Assembly (NCBI RefSeq): GCF_000316665.1
Contig: NC_019678.1
Span: forward strand, 6,531,001 to 6,595,000
Origin: Rivularia sp. PCC 7116
Lineage (GTDB): Bacteria > Cyanobacteriota > Cyanobacteriia > Cyanobacteriales > Nostocaceae
Direction: 5' to 3'
Length of the DNA: 64,000 nt
The notes under the pieces were generated by a model. It had not been told where the DNA came from. It worked only from the letters and a program-made list of their open reading frames with translations, and ran no database searches. The position numbers and the translations under genes were made by a program. Below are positions 53,470 to 62,148 of this stretch, piece after piece. Each line of letters begins with the position of its first letter. The first letter of the stretch is position 1.

Positions 53470-55197
53470 TTGAGCTTGAATCGTTCTAATTACTGGCAAC
53501 TTTTACCTTATATCCGTCCCCAGTGGCAGACTATTGCGAAAGGTTTTGTGGGAATTATCGGATACGTGATAGCTACTTTGGGATTAATTAAGCTAGTTGA
53601 AGATTTAGCAACTCCCTTTGGACAAGGTAATGTTTTAGAAATAGCAAAGCTTGCGGTTATATTAGCGGCAGTTTTCTTAATTAGGGGATTTTTTCAGTCA
53701 GTTCAAGATATTTACATGGCAAAGGCTGCTTTAAGAGTAGCTTTTAATCTCCGCAAGCAGGTTTACGCTCATCTACAAAAGTTGAATTTAAGTTACTTTG
53801 AAACCGCTAAAGCTGGGGATTTATCTTACCGACTTACCGAAGATGTCGATAGAGTCGGGGAAGTTGTCCACAAAATGTTTCACGATTTTATCCCTTCTTC
53901 GCTACAGTTAATTGCCATTCCCATATACATGATTTACCTTAGCTGGCAACTAACCTTAGCTACATTAATTATTGCTCCCTTGATGGCAGTTTTGATTGCT
54001 TGGTTTGGCGATCGCCTGCAAAAGTATTCTCGTCGCAGCCAAAATCAAATATCGGATTTATCGGCAATTTTAACAGAGGTGTTTGGGGGAATCCGGATTA
54101 TTCAAGCTTTTGCGGCGGAGTCTTACGAAGTTGCTAGATTTAGTAAGGAAGCGGAAGGTACTTTGCAGGCTAAATATAATACGGAAAGATTAAAAGCGAT
54201 TCAAATTCCAATTATTGGATTTTTACAGGCATTAAGTTTTATATTATTATTATTCTTCGCTGCTTGGCAGATTTCTATTGAAAATATTACAGTTGGAACG
54301 TTTTTTAGCTATCTTTCGGCGGCAGCTTTATTAATCGATCCCGTAAGTCATACTACTAATAACTATAATTTATTTAAAGAAGGGGAAGCTTCTGTAGACA
54401 GAGTTTTTGAATTATTAGCAATTAAGCAAGCGGTAGTAGAAAAACCAGACGCGATAATTCTTCCCCGAGTTACTGGCAAAGTGGAATATTGCCACGTTAG
54501 TTTTGCATACGAAGCAAGTAAACCAGTAATTCAAGATGTTGATTTATTAGCAATGCCGGGGGAAGCAATCGCTCTCGTAGGAGCTTCCGGTGCCGGTAAA
54601 AGCACATTTGTCAATCTTTTACCGCGTTTTTATGATACTCAAAAAGGTCAAATATTAATTGATGGTGTTGATATCAAAGATGTGACGTTAAATAGTTTGC
54701 GAAGACAAATTGGAATAGTACCCCAAGAAACAATTATGTTTTCGGGTACGATAGCTGGAAATATTGCTTTCGGACAAACTGAATTTGATATGCAAGACGT
54801 TGAGAAAGCAGCGAAAATCGCCAACGCTCACGATTTTATCAGTCAAATGCCCGATGGTTATTATACCGTAGTTGGCGAACGCGGCGCGAAATTATCTGGT
54901 GGACAAAGACAAAGAATAGCGATCGCTCGTGCTGTATTATTAAATCCGAGAATTTTGATTTTAGATGAAGCGACATCTGCACTAGATTCGGAATCGGAAG
55001 CTTTAGTACAGGAAGCATTGGAAAGATTGATGGAAAATCGCACGGTGTTTATCATTGCTCACCGTTTGAGTACTGTGAGGAAATGCGACAGAATTTTAGT
55101 GATGGAACATGGGGAAGTTGTGGAATCGGGAACCCATGATGAATTGTTGGCTTTTGAGCGTCGGTATGCCAGGTTTTATGCGCGGCAGTTTAGTTAA
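53470..55197 (+). CDS. ABC exporter, permease fused to ATPase
   Basis: 575 residues. Six transmembrane helices (about 20-320) form an ABC_membrane type 1 exporter domain; the ATPase has Walker A GASGAGKST, Q-loop GIVPQETIM, signature LSGGQRQ, Walker B ILILDEATSALD and H-loop IIAHRLS. It works as a homodimer, exporting lipids, peptides or drugs (MsbA/HlyB-like). There is no ATG at the start: translation must begin at TTG 53470 or TTG 53476. A 7-codon ATG frame (53450-53473) overlaps the TTG and might couple translation. Confidence 0.93.
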   Translation: MSLNRSNYWQLLPYIRPQWQTIAKGFVGIIGYVIATLGLIKLVEDLATPFGQGNVLEIAKLAVILAAVFLIRGFFQSVQDIYMAKAALRVAFNLRKQVYAHLQKLNLSYFETAKAGDLSYRLTEDVDRVGEVVHKMFHDFIPSSLQLIAIPIYMIYLSWQLTLATLIIAPLMAVLIAWFGDRLQKYSRRSQNQISDLSAILTEVFGGIRIIQAFAAESYEVARFSKEAEGTLQAKYNTERLKAIQIPIIGFLQALSFILLLFFAAWQISIENITVGTFFSYLSAAALLIDPVSHTTNNYNLFKEGEASVDRVFELLAIKQAVVEKPDAIILPRVTGKVEYCHVSFAYEASKPVIQDVDLLAMPGEAIALVGASGAGKSTFVNLLPRFYDTQKGQILIDGVDIKDVTLNSLRRQIGIVPQETIMFSGTIAGNIAFGQTEFDMQDVEKAAKIANAHDFISQMPDGYYTVVGERGAKLSGGQRQRIAIARAVLLNPRILILDEATSALDSESEALVQEALERLMENRTVFIIAHRLSTVRKCDRILVMEHGEVVESGTHDELLAFERRYARFYARQFS

Positions 55198-55248
55198 TGA
55201 TAAAAATATAATCAATGTCCAAGGAAGCTACCAATATAAGAATTTTTT

Positions 55249-55341
55249 TTAATTAAGTTCATCATCTTGGATATATAATTGAATACCATTAAAGTTTCGT
55301 TCTCCTTTATCATATCGAACTACTAACTCGTATGCATCCAT
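55249..55341 (-). pseudogene. short remnant resembling the start of a pentapeptide-repeat gene
   Basis: A 30-codon frame reads MDAYELVVRYDKGERNF and then leaves the family pattern (NGIQLYIQDDELN). The first 20 residues match the common N-terminus of cyanobacterial pentapeptide proteins (D-A-x-E-L-x-x-R-Y-x-x-G-E-R-x-F). The repeat body is missing. It could be a tiny functional gene, but a fragment is more likely. Confidence 0.5.
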
Positions 55342-55418
55342 AATTAATTTATTTAATTTATGATAAAAATTATATTCTAATTGAATTGCGATTTATAGAC
55401 ATGAATTAGTATACAATT

Positions 55419-55838
55419 ATGCCCGCAAAAGATAAATATCACGAAACTGTTAAAAATGCTTTAATTAAAGATGGTTGGACAATTACCCGAGATCCATTAA
55501 GGATTCGTTTAGCTCGCGGAAGAAATCTTTTTGTAGATTTAGGGGCAGAAAGATTTTTAGCGGCAGAAAAAGGAGTTGAAAAAATAGCAGTTGAAGTGAA
55601 AAGCTTTATCGGTGCTTCCGATATGAAAGATTTAGAACAAGCAGTTGGTCAGTTTATTTTGTATGCTCCTTTATTAAAACGTTATTATCCAGAATATATT
55701 CTTTATCTTGCAGTTAGTGAAGATACTCGTAAAAGAGTTTTTGAAGAAGAAGCAGGTCAAACTTTACTTGAAGATGGCATTATTCGTTTATTTACCTTCG
55801 ATATTATTAAGGAGGAAATTGTCCGATGGATTCCTTGA
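55419..55838 (+). CDS. xisH: XisH family protein
   Basis: 139 residues: MPAKDKYHETVKNALIKDGW at the start, VDLGAERFLAAEKG and AVEVKSFIG in the middle. The Asp, Glu and Glu-x-Lys fit a PD-(D/E)xK nuclease fold. In Anabaena, XisH acts with XisI and XisF in excision of the fdxN element, but many genomes hold scattered xisHI pairs whose role is unclear and may be defensive. It overlaps xisI by 13 bp. Confidence 0.92.
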   Translation: MPAKDKYHETVKNALIKDGWTITRDPLRIRLARGRNLFVDLGAERFLAAEKGVEKIAVEVKSFIGASDMKDLEQAVGQFILYAPLLKRYYPEYILYLAVSEDTRKRVFEEEAGQTLLEDGIIRLFTFDIIKEEIVRWIP

Positions 55839-56164
55839 ATTCTAATTATCCCGACATTATCGAAAAAGTACTGCGAGATTATGCTGAATTTTTAGGTGAT
55901 GATGACAACATACAAATAGAATTGGTATTTGATAGGGAACGCAATCGATATCTTTTAGTAGAAGCTGGATGGCAAAATGGTTATCGTATTTATGGTACTT
56001 TAATACATATAGATATTATTGATAATAAACTTTGGATTCAGCACGATGGAACTGAAGAAGGTGTTGCTATAGACTTGGTTGCTGAGGGAATTTCCAAAGA
56101 TAAAGTAGTTTTGGGTTTTAGAGATTTTGAAGAAAGAAAGATTTCGGAATTTGCAGCTTCATGA
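55826..56164 (+). CDS. xisI: XisI family protein
   Basis: 112 residues: YPDIIEKVLRDYAEFL, FDRERNRYLLVEAGWQNGYR, GTLIHIDIIDNKLWIQHDGT, and EGISKDKVVLGFRDFEERK are the full family pattern. A small soluble partner of XisH, translated from an ATG within the end of that gene, so production is coupled. No site-specific recombinase lies nearby. Confidence 0.92.
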   Translation: MDSLNSNYPDIIEKVLRDYAEFLGDDDNIQIELVFDRERNRYLLVEAGWQNGYRIYGTLIHIDIIDNKLWIQHDGTEEGVAIDLVAEGISKDKVVLGFRDFEERKISEFAAS

Positions 56165-56263
56165 TTCATCTGTAAAGTAAGTTATTCTTTATTTAGTTTT
56201 GCAAACAAGCTTGAATTCCAGCTAAATAGGCTTTTTGAGTTAAGTTTACATTCTGTTACATAG

Positions 56264-56428
56264 TTTGCTTATGGCGCAATACTTGGCTGGTTGCTCGATC
56301 CACAGCATCAGCAAGTAGAAACTTATCAACCTGGTAAGACAGTAGAAATATTAGAAAATCCCCCAGAGTTATTCGGTGAGGAGGTTTTATCGGGCTTTGT
56401 ACTGAATTTATGTCGGATTTATAATTAA
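56264..56428 (+). pseudogene. C-terminal remnant of a Uma2 (DUF820) endonuclease gene
   Basis: After an in-frame stop (56261-56263), 54 codons read GAILGWLLDPQHQQVETYQP, then VEILENPPELFGEEVLSGF and a natural stop. This is the C-terminal third of a Uma2 family protein, a PD-(D/E)xK family very abundant in cyanobacteria. The N-terminal part and catalytic Asp are absent. Confidence 0.75.
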
Positions 56429-56998
56429 AGCGATAGTATAATCTTTGCTCGCTACATCCAACAAGTTAAACAATATGACAATCGCCAACCAAAACACCAA
56501 TACATAAACCTCACTCAATAATCACTGAGTGAGGTAACGTTATACTCATCAAAGTCAAGTCAACTAACTTTTAGTAAAGCTTAAAATAACTATATTTGTC
56601 TCCGAAAGATAAAATTATGATAAACTTCATATTACGTTCGCCTCCAAAATCGAACGCAAAGACGAAACCCCTAAACTGCATACGGGGAACATCTACCTTT
56701 CTTGATAAATCGCAAGAATTACTACGATAAATGCAATTCTGTGGCAAACCAAAATTTGACTGTATTTAAATAGATTTTTTATCTATCTAAACTTCTAAAA
56801 TGTTAACCTTTTAAAATTTCTATAACTGATACAAATGATACCAAATAAAAGTAACATAGGGTTACAATATTTTCTTGGTATTAGTTTTATCTATGGAAAT
56901 CAAGATTAAAATAATAAAAACTTTAATACGATTTGAATATTTATCCCAAGACAATATAGGCTATCAAGCATAGATAGTAAGCGGTAGGTCAAAATTCT
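56429..56998. other. intergenic region
   Basis: 570 bases without a gene. CCTCACTCA-ataatcac-TGAGTGAGG (56509-56534) is a 9-bp hairpin that could end transcripts from the left. The remainder is AT-rich. Confidence 0.55.
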
Positions 56999-57784
56999 AT
57001 GCAGGAGTCTAATAAAAATTCTGGAGATAGTTTACGGCAATTTGTTACTCTAGCTGCCGTAATACTAGCTTTTATCGTTAACGTCTTATCAAATATTTTT
57101 CCGCTTAATGGACTTACCATTGGCGGAGTATCCAATGCTTTATTCAAAAACGTTTTAATAGTTCCTGCTAACTATGCCTTTGCCATATGGGGATTAATTT
57201 ACCTGGGTTTGTTTGCTTTTGCGATTTATCAAGTTTTACCATCCCAACGAGATAACCCGAATTTACGTAAAACTGGATATTTATTAACTATTGCATCCGC
57301 AGCTCAATGTGTTTGGGTGTATCTGTTTTTATCGCGGTATTTTGCAGCTTCTGTGATTGCAATGTTGTGGATTTTAATACCGTTAATAGTTATCTATCTG
57401 CGTTTGGGAATTGGAGTTACACCTGCATCCCGCCCTGAAAAATGGTTTATTCGCTATCCTATCGGCATTTATCTCGGTTGGATAAGTGTTGCGACTATCG
57501 TTAATATTGCCAGTGCTTTGTATATTAATAACTGGAACGGTTTCGGCATCCCGGCTGAAACATGGACTGCAATTATGGTGATTACTGCTACTTTTATAGC
57601 CACTCTTTCACTTACCCAGCGTCAAGATTTTACGTATAGTGGTGTTACAGTATGGGCATTAGCTGCGATCGCGATAAAACATTGGGAAAATTTAAATTTG
57701 AAAATAGTAGCGCTATCAGGCATATTGCTTCTTGCAGTAATTGCTGTATTCTCAAAATTCGCGCAATCAAAAGTTAGAGGTTAA
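56999..57784 (+). CDS. TspO/MBR-related tryptophan-rich membrane protein
   Basis: 261 residues with about eight hydrophobic segments. The PANYAFAIWGLIYLGLFAF segment is the hallmark of long TspO-like proteins in cyanobacteria and plants; GIYLGWISVATIVNIASALY follows. TspO binds porphyrins and sterols in the membrane; whether this extended relative does so is unknown. It is longer than classical TspO (about 160). Monocistronic, convergent with the RuBisCO-like gene. Confidence 0.75.
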   Translation: MQESNKNSGDSLRQFVTLAAVILAFIVNVLSNIFPLNGLTIGGVSNALFKNVLIVPANYAFAIWGLIYLGLFAFAIYQVLPSQRDNPNLRKTGYLLTIASAAQCVWVYLFLSRYFAASVIAMLWILIPLIVIYLRLGIGVTPASRPEKWFIRYPIGIYLGWISVATIVNIASALYINNWNGFGIPAETWTAIMVITATFIATLSLTQRQDFTYSGVTVWALAAIAIKHWENLNLKIVALSGILLLAVIAVFSKFAQSKVRG

Positions 57785-57826
57785 AAATTTAATAACTCCT
57801 AACTTATACCTGTGTGTGAGGTATGA

Positions 57827-59020
57827 TTACTTCTTTCCCCATTTCTGCAAAGCTCGCTTCAGGGCACCATCATTCAAACTTTCCAATTCAAAAGACTCTC
57901 CCCTCTCGACTTTTTCCAAAGCTTGAAAAAATGCTTTGACTCCAGCAGCAGCACCATCGGGATGATCCATTATTCCCGTACCCGCATTCAAAATTACATC
58001 ATCACCGTAATCTGCTATTGCTTGAGGTACGATGCCGGGGTGAATACCCGCAGAAGGAACCGGAAAAACATTGCGATCGCGCAAGCTATTTTTGATTTTT
58101 GCTTCCTCTGATGCATCAAAGGGTAAACTTCCATAATGTGCTGGATACAACACCGCATCAGCACCCCCATGAGCCATGAAAGTTCCTAGTATTACAGAAT
58201 ACGATATACCGTGGTCTGGAGCCGCACACAAAGCGCCTGCAAGGGCTGGATGAGTAAAAATAGGTACATTAATATCTGCATCAGTGGCTAATGCTTGCAG
58301 TACTGAGAATCCGTAAGGGAGTACGTTAAGTAACAATGCATTAGCGCCTTCTCTTACTAATAAACGCGCTTTTTCTAATAATTTATCTGCACTTCCGGTA
58401 ACGTTAACGGCATACAATATAGTGCGTCCGGTTTTTTGCTTGATTTCATCAATCACTTGACGACAAGCTTTAAGACGTTCCAAGGTAGGAGCAACATCTA
58501 AGTCTCCAAGAATCTCATCATCTTTAATAATATCTAGACCTGCGTAAGCAACTTGTTTTAAAATATCAGCATGGTCTTGGGCACTAAGTCCTAAAGCTGG
58601 TTTAAATATTGCCATAATTAGAGGACGGTTAAATACTCCGAGTCTTTCTCTAATTCCAGAAATACCAAGCTTAGGTAACAAACCATAATTCTCGGATAAT
58701 TTTACTGCTACAACTTTTGCAGCCCCTGCCATTGAATATTTACCAAATATCATTGTTAGCAAGCTGGAAATATCATTCTCGACGTTTGCTTCGGGGAACC
58801 TAACTTTTGCTTGACTATAACCAGTATTATCTTCGGTTTTTACTGCAATGACTTGTCCAAGATGCTTGCTTAAAGTTGCTTCTCGGTGAGCAAAACGAGC
58901 ATCCCAAGTACCCGCAGTTTGTCCAACAGCAATAACTTTAGCTTGTTTTTGGGCATCTACTCCGGGCGGAAAACGATAATCAACTTCAATCATCAGCTTG
59001 TCATTTATGACTTTACTCAA
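57827..59020 (-). CDS. mtnW: RuBisCO-like protein, MtnW-type (DK-MTP-1-P enolase)
   Basis: 397 residues. It has the RuBisCO barrel with FKPALGLS (K140) and GLDIIKDDE (K166, D167, E169 for the carbamylated Lys and Mg ligands). The true RuBisCO loop-6 Lys motif and the small-subunit system are absent, so it should not fix CO2. The pattern matches form IV MtnW, 2,3-diketo-5-methylthiopentyl-1-phosphate enolase of the methionine salvage pathway, known from Bacillus and Microcystis. Other mtn genes are not in the window. The substrate assignment is by family resemblance. Confidence 0.85.
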   Translation of the reverse strand: MSKVINDKLMIEVDYRFPPGVDAQKQAKVIAVGQTAGTWDARFAHREATLSKHLGQVIAVKTEDNTGYSQAKVRFPEANVENDISSLLTMIFGKYSMAGAAKVVAVKLSENYGLLPKLGISGIRERLGVFNRPLIMAIFKPALGLSAQDHADILKQVAYAGLDIIKDDEILGDLDVAPTLERLKACRQVIDEIKQKTGRTILYAVNVTGSADKLLEKARLLVREGANALLLNVLPYGFSVLQALATDADINVPIFTHPALAGALCAAPDHGISYSVILGTFMAHGGADAVLYPAHYGSLPFDASEEAKIKNSLRDRNVFPVPSAGIHPGIVPQAIADYGDDVILNAGTGIMDHPDGAAAGVKAFFQALEKVERGESFELESLNDGALKRALQKWGKK

Positions 59021-59097
59021 TTATTTCAATTATTCAATTTAGCTTTAAAGAGTGAAGTGGGGAATAGAAAATTAAATTTATCAATCTATTACCCAGG

Positions 59098-59487
59098 TTA
59101 AAGACTTTCTAAATAACTGAGCAAATCGGCCATTTCTTCCGTACTGGGTTGAAATTTTGGCATTGGCGGGGTATCTCCACTAATAACTTGGTGAATCAGT
59201 CCATAGCGAGATTTATGTTTGGACACTGCTTGTAGAGAAGGACCTACGCTTCCCGTTGCTTCCAAACCATGACAGCCAGCACAGTTAATTTGAAAAATTG
59301 CGTGTCCTTGAGTAGGATTTCCTGTTTTAGAAAGTACACTTTTGATATAGGGATCGGAAGTTCTCACCATGTTTACAGCAAAAATGCCTAATAGGATTGC
59401 TAGCAAAACCGCTAACGAAAAGAATGCGATTCGCCCCATTAGAGTATCCGGTTTGGTAATCTGGTTATCCAAAAGGTTTGCTGTCAA
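59098..59487 (-). CDS. cytM: membrane-anchored c-type cytochrome, CytM-like
   Basis: About 129 residues. An N-terminal anchor helix (IAFFSLAVLLAILLGIFAV) is followed by a class I cytochrome domain with CAGCH (C69, C72, H73), the GHAIFQIN approach and MPKFQPS (M109 as axial ligand). This is the pattern of cyanobacterial cytochrome cM, which modulates respiration and photosynthesis under stress. The frame's first start is TTG; a second TTG (59472) or ATG (59439) is possible, so the true N-terminus is uncertain. Confidence 0.85.
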   Translation of the reverse strand: MTANLLDNQITKPDTLMGRIAFFSLAVLLAILLGIFAVNMVRTSDPYIKSVLSKTGNPTQGHAIFQINCAGCHGLEATGSVGPSLQAVSKHKSRYGLIHQVISGDTPPMPKFQPSTEEMADLLSYLESL

Positions 59488-59682
59488 AGTCGGTGTCTAC
59501 AAAAAAATATTTCATTTCATACACATAGCTTAAAAGTTCTTGACTGTCTGTGCAAGCACTAATCGCCAATTTTCCTACCCAAAATGCACCTCAAATTCTT
59601 TCTAGGAGCGCTCTAGGGCTACTTTCTTTGATAAGATGAAAGACAGTAAACAAATATGAAAAACTGCGATCGGGAGACTCTA

Positions 59683-59796
59683 ATGGTTGAACCTCTACTT
59701 GATGGAATGGTTTTAGGTTTAGTTTTTGTTACTTTAGCTGGTTTGTTTTATAAAGCCTACGAACAATACAAGCGCGGCAACGAGCTGGGACTGTAA
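59683..59796 (+). CDS. petG: cytochrome b6f complex subunit V (PetG)
   Basis: 37 residues: [20 protein letters not shown] then [17 protein letters not shown]. This is the single-helix PetG, at the periphery of the cytochrome b6f dimer in the thylakoid membrane, needed for assembly. Start ATG follows a GGGAGA site. A hairpin terminator lies 120 bp downstream. Confidence 0.97.
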   Translation: MVEPLLDGMVLGLVFVTLAGLFYKAYEQYKRGNELGL

Positions 59797-59917
59797 AAGT
59801 TATCAGTGAAGAGTTACCAGTTATCAGCTTGTTACTTATATCTTTAGCTCATGCTGGTGAATTTATAGGTTTATTTTTGAAAACAGAAGTCCTTAAAGTG
59901 GACGCAAAATTTTATTT

Positions 59918-59940
59918 AGTCCTCTTCTAGAGGACTTTTG
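59918..59940 (+). terminator. rho-independent terminator after petG
   Basis: Stem AGTCCTCT-tct-AGAGGACT (59918-59936) followed by TTTTG. It faces the plus strand, downstream of petG. Confidence 0.8.
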
Positions 59941-60063
59941 CTGTTAAATGACGTTTTAACAGCTATTGGTAGAATCGGAATCCCCGTGAGTAAACATCAG
60001 CGTTTCCCAATAAAGTATCCTATTGAAGAGAATAGATAGTGTTCGCTGGTTACTGATAACTGT

Positions 60064-60603
60064 TCACTGATAACTGTAAAAACTGACGGTGGTGTTGCCA
60101 TAAACTTTTTGACGGCAAATTTCCCAATCTGGCATTTGTGGTGGTGTCCATAATTTGGGATTATGCTCTACTGCGATTTCTCCGTCTCGATCTAAAAGCT
60201 TGTAGCGAGCAATAGCTTCTAAAACCGGTTTATACAAATCGCTTGCATAAGGTGGATCTAAATAAATTCTGTCAAACTGCTGTTCATTGAGTTTGGGTAA
60301 TTGCTGTAATATATCTCCTTGCAAAAGTTCCCATATTTGTTCGGAACTTGCTACTTGCTGCCAATTTTGCTTTATGACACCGCAAGCACTTTTAGATTTT
60401 TCTATACCAACTACGAGTTTAGCCCCTCTACACAAAGCTTCTGCACCCATAGAACCAGTTCCGGTGCATAAATCTAACCAGCGACAATCAGCAATCTTTC
60501 CTTGCCAAACATTGAATATAGCTTCTCTTACTCTCGCACTTGTAGGTCTGGTTTGCTTCCCTGGTAATGTTTTTAACTGACGTTTACCGTATATTCTTAA
60601 CAA
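60064..60603 (-). CDS. rsmD: 16S rRNA (guanine(966)-N(2))-methyltransferase RsmD
   Basis: 179 residues. RIYGKRQLKTLPGKQTRPTS and REAIFNVWQGKI at the start, WLDLCTGTGSMGAEALCRGA for SAM binding, and IYLDPPYA, the catalytic DPPY, are diagnostic. It methylates G966 in helix 31 of 16S rRNA. Starts at a TTG (60603); no upstream ATG is in frame nearby. Separated by 142 bp from hisH on the same strand. Confidence 0.93.
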   Translation of the reverse strand: MLRIYGKRQLKTLPGKQTRPTSARVREAIFNVWQGKIADCRWLDLCTGTGSMGAEALCRGAKLVVGIEKSKSACGVIKQNWQQVASSEQIWELLQGDILQQLPKLNEQQFDRIYLDPPYASDLYKPVLEAIARYKLLDRDGEIAVEHNPKLWTPPQMPDWEICRQKVYGNTTVSFYSYQ

Positions 60604-60745
60604 AATGTTTTCGCGTCTTTAGAGATTTTGGCGACAATAGTAAAACTTGCTGCCACTATTCTATAGCAGAAACCACACAGCATTGCTCTGGCATTAAATT
60701 AAAATCATTGGCATTGACAATTAAATATGGAATACTTGCAATTTA

Positions 60746-61381
60746 TTAAACAGCGACTTTTTCACGTACCTGAGAGACAAAATTAGAAAGGATTTGTAGT
60801 CCTACATTAGAAGATTTTTCGGGGTGAAACTGAACTGCGGTTACATTATCGTAAGCGATTGCAGCAGTTACAGTTTGACTACCATGAGTTACGGTTGCTG
60901 CATTCACTTTTTTCTCTATTGGATCGACATAGAAAGAATGAACAAAGTATACCCAAGGTTGGGGTGGTAAATGCTCCCATAAAAGGCTCCGTGGCTGAGT
61001 TATTTCCAACTGATTCCAGCCCATATGAGGAATTCTTATTTCCGACTCCGCGCGAAAACGTCTCACCTTTCCTTTAATGATTCCTAATCCATTTTCAACT
61101 CCTTCCTCAGACGATTCAAATAGAATTTGCATTCCCAGACATATTCCTAAAAAAGGTTTACCTGAAGCCACTACATTTTTTATTGGTTCAATCAAACCTC
61201 GCGATCGCAAATTTTGCATTGCCGGATCGAAGGCACCAACTCCAGGCAATACAATTGCCATAGCTCTTTCCAAATCTTTGGCAGAACTTGTAACTTTAGG
61301 GGTTGCACCAGCTTTTTCTAAAGCCTTACAAACTGAGTGCAAATTTCCCATGTCATAATCTATTACTGCAATTACCGCCAT
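60746..61381 (-). CDS. hisH: imidazole glycerol phosphate synthase glutaminase subunit HisH
   Basis: 211 residues. Class I glutamine amidotransferase: nucleophile C81 in FLGICLGMQ, and His-Glu in VQFHPEKSSN. With HisF it makes imidazole glycerol phosphate and AICAR, step five of histidine synthesis. Upstream of rsmD on the same strand. Confidence 0.96.
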   Translation of the reverse strand: MAVIAVIDYDMGNLHSVCKALEKAGATPKVTSSAKDLERAMAIVLPGVGAFDPAMQNLRSRGLIEPIKNVVASGKPFLGICLGMQILFESSEEGVENGLGIIKGKVRRFRAESEIRIPHMGWNQLEITQPRSLLWEHLPPQPWVYFVHSFYVDPIEKKVNAATVTHGSQTVTAAIAYDNVTAVQFHPEKSSNVGLQILSNFVSQVREKVAV

Positions 61382-62148
61382 TAACCTACTCCCGATAAAT
61401 TTATAGATGGAGGGTAAACAATCTTAAATAATAAATTTTGTGCCGCAAAGATTGTTATTAACTTCCGAACAAAATTTGGCTTATACGTTACAAATCAATT
61501 TGCTCTAAAGACTTACTGCTTAAAATTACTTTACATTGTTATAGTCATAGTTAATTTGATTCTCAAAGCTAATTTTACCTGGAAATTTACAACCTGTTAG
61601 TTTAAGGAAAATTAAAGAACAGTGAACTTTTAACTCTATGCTATTCTAAGCGGCTCAATCATGCAAAGTAATAAGCCATTAATTTCAAAAATTAAGTGAG
61701 AAAAATAGTAGATCTGACGCTTTCTCAGAACTTTTTTTTAGAATTGAGTGAATAGAAACCAACTTGTTCATCTCTACTATTACTTAATTTTCTAATCAAC
61801 ATCTAATAACTACTATAGTACAGATATATTACGGCAACAGTAAATAATATAGGTAGGAGTATTATGTGTTGTATATAACTGTTGACTTCAAACAATTAAA
61901 AGCCAACATCGCTTTTCTGGGTTGACATCAAATACTTGAGAGGTGAATTTGTTTTGAATGGTTTTATGATTCAGTTTTAGGTAGGTGCGTAGTCTCTTAA
62001 ATTATTAATTGCTTCATACTTATTCACGTTATTATTTTGACAAATAAAAATGTCTAATTTTGCTGTTAATTTATGATTCATAGATTGATAGATAGGCACT
62101 TTCATCGATATAGGTGCGTCTTTAATGAAACGCAAAAACTAAGGATAT
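61382..62148. other. long intergenic region before the DUF3370 gene
   Basis: 767 bases, AT-rich. I see no ORF, hairpin or RNA gene I can support. Such length leaves room for hisH and DUF3370 promoters, and possibly for a small RNA that cannot be told by eye. Confidence 0.5.

Noticed and set aside
57827..59020. Reading the RuBisCO-like gene as a true large subunit
   Set aside because: The loop-6 Lys motif and the form I/II sequence pattern are missing, and length is shorter than rbcL.
61382..62148. Possible small RNA or riboswitch before DUF3370
   Set aside because: The length invites it, but I see no stable hairpin series or known riboswitch core.
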